From CAZEJK01 sp964512045 (GTDB lineage Bacteria; Acidobacteriota; Thermoanaerobaculia; Thermoanaerobaculales; Sulfomarinibacteraceae), in NCBI GenBank assembly GCA_964512045.1, contig CAZEJK010000126.1, positions 1 through 15,103 of the forward strand: DNA of 15,103 nt, read 5' to 3'. Shown piece after piece: positions 1 through 5,675 of the stretch. Positions within the stretch are counted from its first letter, which is position 1, and each line of letters opens with the position of its first letter. A program made the translations under genes and the position numbers. A model generated the notes under the pieces. The model was not told the DNA's origin. It did not search any database and saw only the letters and a program-made list of their open reading frames with translations.

Positions 1-198
1 GGTGGCTCGGTCGAGATGACGACGCTTTTGTGTGAGCGGTGTGCTGCGGGGGGCTCGGTCGAGATGACGACGCTTTGGGGTGGGCGAGGTGCTGCGGTGG
101 CTCGGTCGGGATGATCCGGCTTTGCGACCCCCGCCCGCCTGCCGCGGCTCCGCCGGGGCAGGTTTGGGTTCGCTGCTTCTGGGCCCGGTCACTGTCTC
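1..198. repeat. Repeat-filled spacer at the left edge
   Basis: No gene is visible. The 16-mer GCTCGGTCGAGATGAC occurs exactly at 5-20 and 53-68, and as a two-base variant at 100-115. It is followed by a GC-rich motif (CCGCGGCTCCGCCGGGG, about 138-156) that recurs near 1851-1867 and 4366-4382. The order 16-mer, 16-mer variant, GC-rich motif is repeated at 4278-4383, so this is another copy of the same composite repeat. Short ORFs here translate the repeats and have no family signature. Confidence 0.75.
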
Positions 199-417
199 TC
201 AGACGGCCACGAACTCGATAACTTCGGTTGCGACGGCTCGAGCAAGAGGGGCGTTGCTGTCGGAGATCTCTTCAGGGGTCATGGGGATGGGCTGAAGATC
301 GATCCCCAGCCCCTTGGCCTGGGTCAGAAGGAAGGAAATCGCGTCCACGCGGCGCATGCCACGGAACGCTGGCGAGACGATGGCAACGTCGACGTCGCTG
401 TCCTCTTCGGCGTCTCC
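199..417 (-). pseudogene. MNT-type nucleotidyltransferase fragment (C-terminal part)
   Basis: Reading the minus strand in the frame that ends at TGA 199-201 gives about 72 residues. They begin GDAEEDSDVDVAIVSP and end VIEFVAV. The DSDVDV stretch is the D-x-D metal/nucleotide site of minimal nucleotidyltransferases (MNT), the usual antitoxin partner of HEPN proteins. The N-terminal part of the family, including the start codon and the GS of the GSx10DxD motif, is missing, and an in-frame TGA lies just before the remaining part. The fragment abuts a truncated HEPN gene in another frame, so the two appear joined by an internal deletion. It has no own start or ribosome site. An assembly error is possible but less likely than real decay. 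Confidence 0.8.
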
Positions 418-605
418 TCAAGCGCCTGTTGGCTCATGAAGACTGCGTAGAGCCATCGCCCAGCGGCCAGCATCGCGCGAGCGGTCTCGAGATCGTACTC
501 CGCGATATCGTTCCAGTACGCGATCTTGGCGGCGGTCTCCGTTGTCAGTAGCTTACGATTCAGGTGGTCCGCGGTCAATCGTGTCCGGGTGCGTGCGAGG
601 TCCAC
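324..605 (-). pseudogene. HEPN-domain toxin, truncated
   Basis: From a GTG at 605 the frame reads about 63 residues resembling the N-terminal half of HEPN proteins (WNDIAEYDLETARAML, then LYAVFMSQQALEE). HEPN proteins paired with MNT proteins are typically toxins with an RNase motif R-x4-6-H in the second half. That half is absent: after QQALE the frame enters sequence that, shifted, encodes the NTase fragment downstream, and it ends at 324 with about 30 unrelated residues. The GTG lacks a good Shine-Dalgarno site. The original start may instead have been nearer the ETAAKIAYWND stretch. With the catalytic half gone it should be inactive as a toxin. The position downstream of hicBA on the same strand suggests a decaying toxin-antitoxin cluster. 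Confidence 0.8.
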
Positions 606-993
606 GCGAGCGCTCGAAGGCGCCCATCGGTGCTCTCATCGTGAGGTGAGTCGTGTTGCGTAGTGTGCACCATGCTACACCTGAGGCGTGATCAGGAGCT
701 TCAGGCATAAGGGACTCCAGCGGTTCTTTGAAGCCGGCACCAAAGCGGGAATCCAGCCTGAGCATGAGCAGCGGGCCCCAGCCGGGGGAGGGGCTGTCGC
801 GCCAGCCTGGCGGATCCGGTACGCCAAGCCGACGGCAGATCTTCTGTGCCAGTCTGTTGGGTATCTCCGTGTGTCTCGGTACAGCTTCGACGGCACCCGT
901 CTGAGTGCTGCTCCACAATGAATGGTTGGCGCCTTCTCGTTTGAGGAAGCAGCCATGTCGACGCAGATGGCGCAGTAAGGCGCTTCGTTTCAC
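553..993 (-). CDS. hicA: HicA-family mRNA interferase with a C-terminal read-through extension
   Basis: Toxin of a type II HicBA pair; HicA proteins bind and cleave mRNA through a small dsRBD-like fold. The first 61 residues match the family: KRSALLRHLRRHGC, then the EGANHS segment with the conserved histidine at about residue 24, then AVPRHTEIPNRLAQKICRRL. The GTG start at 993-991 shares bases with the TGA of hicB (GTGA), typical of translational coupling. HicA is normally about 60-80 aa and ends just after LGVPDP. Here no stop follows, and the frame continues to 553 (146 aa in total). The last 85 or so residues look like translated non-coding DNA and overlap the start of the HEPN remnant by 53 bp. 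The natural stop was probably lost by mutation or rearrangement. Whether the extended protein folds or is toxic cannot be told. Confidence 0.85.
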   Translation of the reverse strand: MKRSALLRHLRRHGCFLKREGANHSLWSSTQTGAVEAVPRHTEIPNRLAQKICRRLGVPDPPGWRDSPSPGWGPLLMLRLDSRFGAGFKEPLESLMPEAPDHASGVAWCTLRNTTHLTMRAPMGAFERSRGPRTHPDTIDRGPPES

Positions 994-1205
994 CCGACAA
1001 CCACGGTTTCGCGAAGAGCCTCCGGTGGTGCACCACGGAGGCCGTCGTGGCGGCGGTCTTCCAAGATGAGGGCGATGGCTTCCGCCAGGCCTGCGCGGCA
1101 CTCATCAACGGTTCGGCCTTGGCCGTTCGCACCCGGCACCTCGGGACAGTAGGCAACGTACCACCCTTCATCTTTCTCGATGATGGCTGTGAACTCGTTC
1201 CGCAC
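990..1205 (-). CDS. hicB: HicB-family antitoxin
   Basis: Antitoxin that masks HicA, 71 aa from GTG 1205. The sequence shows the partly degraded RNase-H-like HicB fold: NEFTAIIEKDEGWYVAYC, PEVPGANGQGRTVDEC and LAEAIALILEDRR. It ends RETVVVG and has no added DNA-binding domain, like the short HicB subfamily encoded upstream of HicA. A longer frame opens at TTG 1217, but the Shine-Dalgarno GGAGG lies within it, 5 nt before GTG 1205, so GTG is preferred. hicB precedes hicA with overlapping codons. Only 25 bp separate its start from a large palindrome (1231-1390), so the promoter must lie in or beyond that element. Confidence 0.9.
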   Translation of the reverse strand: MRNEFTAIIEKDEGWYVAYCPEVPGANGQGRTVDECRAGLAEAIALILEDRRHDGLRGAPPEALRETVVVG

Positions 1206-1210
1206 GGTAG

Positions 1211-1215
1211 CCTCC
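1211..1215 (-). promoter_or_regulatory. Shine-Dalgarno site of hicB
   Basis: GGAGG on the minus strand, followed by five bases and then GTG (1205-1203). It decides the start at 1205 over the in-frame TTG at 1217, which would overlap it. Confidence 0.75.
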
Positions 1216-1230
1216 AAGAGGATTCTATCA

Positions 1231-1390
1231 CCTAAGCTGAGCGGTTCTTGCCGGCTATCTGCACCAATCTACTGCGCTCCAGGCACTTCGGAAATTGCTC
1301 AACGTACCTCAGGGAATGCCTGCGCCTTTCCGGAGCACTGGAGCATCAGGATCTTGGCACACCTCATCCGGAAGAACCGCTCAGCTTAGG
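1231..1390. repeat. 160-bp palindromic (MITE-like) element upstream of hicBA
   Basis: The ends are a perfect 19-bp inverted repeat: CCTAAGCTGAGCGGTTCTT at 1231-1249 and its reverse complement at 1372-1390. A CCGG continues the match after a one-base slip. Inside is a second, imperfect pair: CTCCAGGCACTTCGGAAA at 1277-1294 against TTTCCGGAGCACTGGAG at 1327-1343. The arms are therefore about 65-70 bp around a short loop. There is no ORF with family similarity inside and no clear target-site duplication at the edges. It could be a non-autonomous transposon or a transcribed structured RNA leader of hicB. Confidence 0.75.
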
Positions 1391-1720
1391 CTGGAGTCGC
1401 CAGGGTGGTGCGGGGTGCGCTTCTGCTCACGGGATCGTTGTGCTCATCGATTGTCGCTCTTCGCAGTACCTTGTCCCACTCACGCACGACGTCATCTCGA
1501 CCGAGCCTGCGTGGCGTTGCTGGGGCACGGTCGGACGGAGCGGCAGCACGGCGATTGTGCACGGTTCGGCGCGCGAGAGGAGCGGGGGTGCCGTCCGCTG
1601 GAGTGGGTGTGCAGCGACGGTGGACCGTACGTATCGACGGGTCTTGTGGGCTTCGTGCGTGGGTCGTTGGCAGTTGGGGTTCGGTGGTGGATACCGTAGG
1701 GGCAGCAACCAGGAGGCGTG

Positions 1721-1831
1721 ATGATCAACCCGATCGTCGGGGCTGCGAAGGTTCGGGGCCGGCTACCGGTATCCGGGGCGGGGACCCGGGCCAGTGCCAG
1801 AGCCGGGGAGGCTTCGGTGGGTGGCTCGTGA
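1721..1831 (+). CDS. Possible 36-aa peptide, unrecognised
   Basis: ATG 1721 follows a perfect AGGAGG (1711-1716) with a four-base spacer and opens a 36-codon frame to TGA 1829-1831. The predicted peptide begins MINPIVGAAKVRGRL and is rich in Gly, Ala, Ser and Arg, with no cysteine and no membrane segment. The start lies in the loop of the imperfect inverted repeat described for this spacer. The ribosome site is the only positive evidence; it may be chance in repeat DNA. No function is proposed. Confidence 0.2.
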   Translation: MINPIVGAAKVRGRLPVSGAGTRASARAGEASVGGS

Positions 1832-2023
1832 ACGCAGAGAACCACCCACCGCGGCTCCGCCGGGACAAGCGACGCTTCTGGGCGGACGGTGTGGTCCAAT
1901 GAGTCCGGCCACACTCGTCTTTCCCGGGTTCTCGGGATGCAGACGAGCTGCCGTGTGGGACGACACGGTCAGAGTGCTCGAGAAGCGTGCGGTGCGGCGG
2001 CACGGTTGATCGAGTGTGAGGTG

Positions 2024-2039
2024 CATAGTTGAGACTATG
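2024..2039. promoter_or_regulatory. Operator-like dyad upstream of the secreted repeat protein
   Basis: CATAGT-TGAG-ACTATG is a perfect 6-bp inverted repeat with a 4-bp centre. It lies in a locally AT-richer patch about 90 bp before the ATG at 2131. It could be a regulator site or a short RNA hairpin. No convincing -35/-10 pair could be fixed around it. Confidence 0.3.
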
Positions 2040-2130
2040 TAACAATGTGTCGAGGAGATCTGATCTGAACGGTTGAGGGTGGTGTCACAGTGCAGACGTG
2101 CTCGTGCGGCGCCGGATGAGGAGAGATGCT

Positions 2131-3780
2131 ATGCGACAGAGGAGCTTGACCTGGATCGTGGCTGCGAGCCTGTCAGCGGTCGTTGCCGTCGCCCTCCAGA
2201 GTGGGGCGCAGACTCCACCGGTGACGCCGGTCGTCTGGGAGGGATCGGGCTACGGTACGTACACAATCGATGAGCTGCAGAAGATCCCGTATATCCAGAA
2301 CAACGGTCGCGTTGCGCTGTCTGGATGGATCACAGGGCCGGGTGTCGACAGCTCCAACGACGGGATGGCTCTGGCGTGGGTGGAGGGCGCCCTCGAGCAG
2401 GTCTGCCGCGAGGGCGATCCGTTTCTGGAAGCGGGCCCAAACGTGACGATCACGTGCGCCCGCGGCGGGGTGGCGGATCCGCAGCGGATGTTCTCTGCCG
2501 AGTGGTTGGAAGGCGACGGGGTCGACAGTACCAACAACTCGGTGCGGGTGCTGTACAACTCCCAGGCGGCGCAGATCGTGGTGCGGGAAGGTGAGCCCGC
2601 CCCGGACACCGGCGGTGTGTTCGGTGCGCTCGGGTTCGAGGACTACCGCCGGGTGAACGCACAGGGATCCGTGGTGTTCAAGGACAGCATCCTTGGCGGC
2701 TGGAGCAGCGTGGCGATCTTCTCGGGCTCGGCAGCTTCCGTCTCGTGCTTCGTGCAAGACAATGATCCCGTATCCGGGCTCGGCGGAAGCTGGTCGTACA
2801 TCGGTGAGCCGATCCTGAGCCCGGGCGGGCATATCGCTTTCTCGGGCCAGACGGACGTTGGTGGGGGTGTGTACGAGCACGGTGTGTGGAGCGGGACTGT
2901 GGGTGGCGGGCCGGGCTTCGTTGCCGGCACGGGGACCAACGATCCGGGAGGTGGCGGTCTGATCGATACGATCGGCGCCCAGTCAATCAGCCGCGCGGGT
3001 GCCGTGGCCATGACGGGGACGGTGGCTTCCGGCCTGGATGGCGTCTGGGTCGGAACCCTGTCCCAGCTCCGTCGAGTGGCGTTCGATGGAGAGAGCGCTC
3101 CTGGCGGAGGGACGTTCAGCGCATTCAGCGCGGCGATCCTCAATGGCGTCAGCGATGCCGCGCTGATGGCGTGGACTCAGCAGGGGCGAGGCATATACCT
3201 CGAGGTGGACGGCTCGCTGGAGCTGGTCGCGCGTGAGGGCGACCAGGCGCCCGGTTTCGATCCGGGCATCACGTTCCGCGAGCTCTGGACCGGTCCGATC
3301 GTGAACCTGTACGGCGAGGTGGCGTTCTCGGCGACCCTGGAGGGACCGGGGATCACTGCCAACGTCAATGACTCCACGATCTGGATGCGCAGGCGGGATG
3401 GATCGTTGGCACTCGTGGCACGTCAGGGAGGCTCGCTGGAGATCGAGCCGGGGATCAGCAAGACCGTGACCGAGCTGTCGTTTGGCTACAGCCGGAAGAT
3501 CTTCAGCATCGACAACAGCGGCGCCACGCTGTTCAACGACTTCGGGGAGCTGGTTTTCTGGGCCGCGTTCAGCGACGGCTCGAAAGGGATCTTCGTCAGC
3601 CAGCCAGAGCGGTTCCTGTGCGATCCCGATCTCTCCGGCAGCCGCTCCGGCGCGGATGTGGACCTCGTGGTTGGCCACCTGTTCGGCTCGGACCCGCCCG
3701 TCGCTTCGACCGACTGCGAGCACGACAACACCGGCGATGCTGCGGACCTGGCGGCGCTGATCGAGATCTTCGAGATGTAG
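2131..3780 (+). CDS. Secreted NxxGxxAF-type tandem-repeat protein with dockerin-like C-terminus
   Basis: 549 aa from ATG 2131, preceded by GAGGAG at 2118-2123; a longer frame from 2098 would put charged residues before the signal peptide and lacks such a site. Residues 1-26 are a Sec signal peptide (MRQRSLTWIV, then a hydrophobic run ending SGAQ). The body has repeated units of about 45-70 residues built on a motif like N-x-x-G-x-V-A-F: NNGRVALSG, NAQGSVVF, SPGGHIAFSG, SRAGAVAMTG, NLYGEVAFSA. These alternate with VxREGDPxPG-type segments (VCREGDPF, VVREGEPAP, VAREGDQAPG). This resembles the 'choice-of-anchor tandem repeat NxxGxxAF' family of surface proteins of unknown function. The last 55 residues (about 495-549) contain two Asp-rich half repeats followed by helices (CDPDLSGSRSGADVDLVV and DNTGDAADLAALIEIF), like dockerin calcium loops. 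Two cysteines (about 497 and 529) may pair. Likely cell-surface or extracellular. Confidence 0.75.
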   Translation: MRQRSLTWIVAASLSAVVAVALQSGAQTPPVTPVVWEGSGYGTYTIDELQKIPYIQNNGRVALSGWITGPGVDSSNDGMALAWVEGALEQVCREGDPFLEAGPNVTITCARGGVADPQRMFSAEWLEGDGVDSTNNSVRVLYNSQAAQIVVREGEPAPDTGGVFGALGFEDYRRVNAQGSVVFKDSILGGWSSVAIFSGSAASVSCFVQDNDPVSGLGGSWSYIGEPILSPGGHIAFSGQTDVGGGVYEHGVWSGTVGGGPGFVAGTGTNDPGGGGLIDTIGAQSISRAGAVAMTGTVASGLDGVWVGTLSQLRRVAFDGESAPGGGTFSAFSAAILNGVSDAALMAWTQQGRGIYLEVDGSLELVAREGDQAPGFDPGITFRELWTGPIVNLYGEVAFSATLEGPGITANVNDSTIWMRRRDGSLALVARQGGSLEIEPGISKTVTELSFGYSRKIFSIDNSGATLFNDFGELVFWAAFSDGSKGIFVSQPERFLCDPDLSGSRSGADVDLVVGHLFGSDPPVASTDCEHDNTGDAADLAALIEIFEM

Positions 3781-3928
3781 CGACCACTCGCCGGCGCCAC
3801 CCGGCTTCGGTTTCCCCCTCCCGATTCCTGCGGCTCCGCTGTGGCCCGCGCCTGCCACGGCGTAGCCTTGTGGCGGAGACGGGTCTCGCGGGCCGGGAAG
3901 GTGTGGTTCTTGCGGCTCTGTGCGAGAG

Positions 3929-3998
3929 GAGCGCGGACGTCGCGTCCGCAGGAGTGGGCGTGCAGCGAGGTCGGATGCGGACAAGATGTCCGCGGTCC
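3929..3998. repeat. Double-hairpin (REP/BIME-like) repeat, copy 1
   Basis: GCGGACGTCGCGTCCGC forms the first hairpin and GCGGACAAGATGTCCGC the second. They are separated by a conserved linker (GTGGGCGTGCAGCGAGGTCG). The outer ends of the family consensus (GGACCGCGGAC and GTCCGCGGTCC) are reverse complements, so the whole unit can also pair end to end. The left end is slightly degenerate in this copy. Confidence 0.8.
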
Positions 3999-4051
3999 GT
4001 GTGAGTGCGTGAGCACGCAGACTGTCGCGAGTGGGCCTTCGAATCCTGATT

Positions 4052-4083
4052 GGACCGCGGACGTCCCGTCCGCAGGGGTGGGG
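4052..4083. repeat. Half copy of the double-hairpin repeat
   Basis: GGACCGCGGACGTCCCGTCC followed by GCAGGGGTGGG, the left hairpin and start of the linker; the right hairpin is missing. Confidence 0.75.
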
Positions 4084-4189
4084 GTCGGAGAAACTCAAGG
4101 GTGCGATGACGCTCGTTGGTGGTCGTGGTGCGAGGGGGATGTACCCCTGGCCTACGAGAAGAAGGGAGAGGTGAGCGCTGGATGGTCGC

Positions 4190-4293
4190 GGGTTCTCCCA
4201 CGGGATCTCTCCGCTCGCCATGTGCTTTGGGTGTTGTTGCGGGGTTGATTGGTGCCGGTGCTTCGGTGGTCACGGGGGCTCGGTCGAGATGAC
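4190..4293. repeat. Right half of the MITE-like palindromic family
   Basis: It contains ACGGGATCTCTCCGCTCGCC at 4200-4219, identical to the inner arm at 12064-12083, and ends with GCTCGGTCGAGATGAC at 4278-4293, the terminal repeat of the family. The left half is not recognisable. Confidence 0.7.
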
Positions 4294-4452
4294 GCCGCTT
4301 TTGGGTGGGCGAGTTGCTGCGGGGGGTCGGTCGAGATGATCCGGCTTCGCTACCGCCGCCCGCCCACCGCGGCTCCGCCGGGGTGGTGGCGAGGAGAGCG
4401 TGGCGCTACCACATTGGTCGCAGAATCGGTATCATCCTCACGAGGAAGGCGT

Positions 4453-5643
4453 GTGCAGTTCGATTTCTCTTCGTCGCTGATCTCGACGGGTGCTCTGGCA
4501 GCGTTGATGGGCCTGTGGATGCTGCTGACGAGCTTCGCCGACGAGGAGCAGAACCCAGTTCAGCTCAGGATCTGGGGTGCCTCGAGCATTCTCTTCGGTA
4601 TTGCGTTCTGTCTGTTCGCGGCGCGCGGCACCATTCCGCTTTTCTGGTCGTTTGTGCTGGGCAACACCCTGTTCGGGCTCGGCTACAGCGGGTTCGGGTG
4701 GGCCATATCGCTGGTGTTTCGCCGCCGGTTCCCGTTCCAGCTTGTCGGCTGGTCTGTGGGAGCCTGCGTGGTGCTCCTGTTTGTGACGGAGATCGTGCTG
4801 GAGACGACGGCGTGGCGAGTGCCGGTTCTCGTGGCGCTGACGATCGTGCCGTGGAGCGTTGCCTACCTGCAGTGCACATGGGAGTGGCGGGCCAACCCGG
4901 TGCCGCACATTCTGGCGATGCGGGTTTTCTTTGCGGCGATCATCCTGGTGTCGTTCTCGCGGCTGACATTCGCGGCGCTGCAGGGAAGCCTCGGGTATGA
5001 GGGGCTGCCGACCGGGCCGGGGTATCTCGTCGGCTCGTACATCTTGCTCATGTCGCCGGTGCTGCTGACGGTGGGGTTCTTTCTCCTGTGTGCCGAGCAG
5101 GCGCAGGAGACGATCAAGGAGCTTGCCAACACCGATCCACTGACAGGGATCCTCAATCGGCGCTCCGTGCTCGAGATGGCGGAGAGCCGGCTGGCCTCGG
5201 CCCGACGGCGCCATCAGCCGTTTTCGGTGGTGACGCTCGATCTGGATCGGTTCAAGGCCGTCAACGACGCTCACGGCCACGCAGCCGGCGACCTCGTGCT
5301 CCGTCGCATCAGCGAGCTGATGGCGTCGTGCAAACGGACTGAGGATGCCCTGGGACGTCTCGGCGGGGACGAGTTCGTGGTCTTCATGCCCTACGCGGAT
5401 GTTCATGGCGCCATCGCTCTTGCGGAGCGGATGCGCAGAGCGATCGCTGCTGAGACGGTCGTCTGGGCCCAACACGAGCTGAACGTGACCGCATCGTTCG
5501 GAGTGGCGAGCCGGATCGTCGAGGATACGTCGCCCCAGGACATGCTCCAGCGTGCGGACCGTGCGATGTACGTCGCAAAGAATGCCGGTGGCAATGCAGT
5601 CCACTGCCACGACGACGAGCCGATGTTCGTCTCTGATCTGTAG
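4453..5643 (+). CDS. Membrane diguanylate cyclase (7-TM sensor + GGDEF)
   Basis: Makes cyclic di-GMP from two GTP. 396 aa from GTG 4453, chosen because AGGAAGG (4443-4449) precedes it and the upstream frame is repeat DNA. The N-terminal half (about 10-213) has seven hydrophobic segments, roughly 10-28, 38-57, 62-85, 98-117, 123-141, 157-175 and 192-213; no named sensor family could be assigned. A short linker (EQAQETIKELANTD) leads into the GGDEF domain (about 225-388). It has DPLTGILNRR, the metal-binding TLDLDRFKAVND, an intact active site GGDEF at 304-308, and the inhibitory site RxxD (RTED, 295-298) at the canonical five-residue distance. So it looks catalytically active and product-inhibited. 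No EAL or receiver domain is present. It converges on the S9 peptidase gene, with 32 bp between the stops. Confidence 0.93.
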   Translation: MQFDFSSSLISTGALAALMGLWMLLTSFADEEQNPVQLRIWGASSILFGIAFCLFAARGTIPLFWSFVLGNTLFGLGYSGFGWAISLVFRRRFPFQLVGWSVGACVVLLFVTEIVLETTAWRVPVLVALTIVPWSVAYLQCTWEWRANPVPHILAMRVFFAAIILVSFSRLTFAALQGSLGYEGLPTGPGYLVGSYILLMSPVLLTVGFFLLCAEQAQETIKELANTDPLTGILNRRSVLEMAESRLASARRRHQPFSVVTLDLDRFKAVNDAHGHAAGDLVLRRISELMASCKRTEDALGRLGGDEFVVFMPYADVHGAIALAERMRRAIAAETVVWAQHELNVTASFGVASRIVEDTSPQDMLQRADRAMYVAKNAGGNAVHCHDDEPMFVSDL

Positions 5644-5644
5644 A

Positions 5645-5658
5645 GGCCGGGGTCGGCC
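5645..5658. terminator. Small hairpin between convergent genes
   Basis: GGCCG-GGGT-CGGCC directly follows the cyclase stop, between the convergent cyclase and peptidase genes. It has no T-tract, so it is a weak candidate for an intrinsic terminator. Confidence 0.25.
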
Positions 5659-5675
5659 GTAGCCCTCGTCCCGGA

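Larger units (their letters stand above)
1391..2130. other. Long spacer with scattered repeat fragments
   Basis: No gene with a recognisable product is seen over about 740 bp. It holds the inverted 16-mer GTCATCTCGACCGAGC at 1491-1506, one end of the dispersed palindromic family. It also holds an imperfect inverted repeat (GGATACCGTAG near 1689-1699 against CTACCGGTATCC near 1759-1770), a copy of the GC-rich motif near 1851-1867, and a small dyad at 2024-2039. Longer open frames on both strands have the arginine- and proline-rich look of chance GC-rich frames and no domain signature. Confidence 0.6.
3781..4452. other. Repeat-rich spacer between the repeat protein and the cyclase
   Basis: No gene is seen. 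In order it holds a GC-rich stretch with short inverted pieces (3780-3930), a full roughly 71-bp double-hairpin repeat (about 3929-3998), a left half of the same repeat (4052-4083), and the right half of the MITE-like family (about 4190-4293). A variant 16-mer (4325-4340) and the GC-rich motif (about 4366-4382) follow. Reading the cyclase frame upstream of 4453 only translates these repeats. Confidence 0.75.

Noticed and set aside
3780..3930. Possible extra small gene after the repeat protein
   Set aside because: Frames here continue into the palindromic repeats and have no start with a ribosome site.
2983..4221. 412-aa minus-strand frame
   Set aside because: It is antisense to the secreted repeat protein and then runs through palindromic repeats; no family signature.
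4249..4452. Upstream extension of the cyclase to ATG 4249
   Set aside because: The extra 68 codons translate the dispersed repeat found elsewhere in the window, and a ribosome site sits before GTG 4453.
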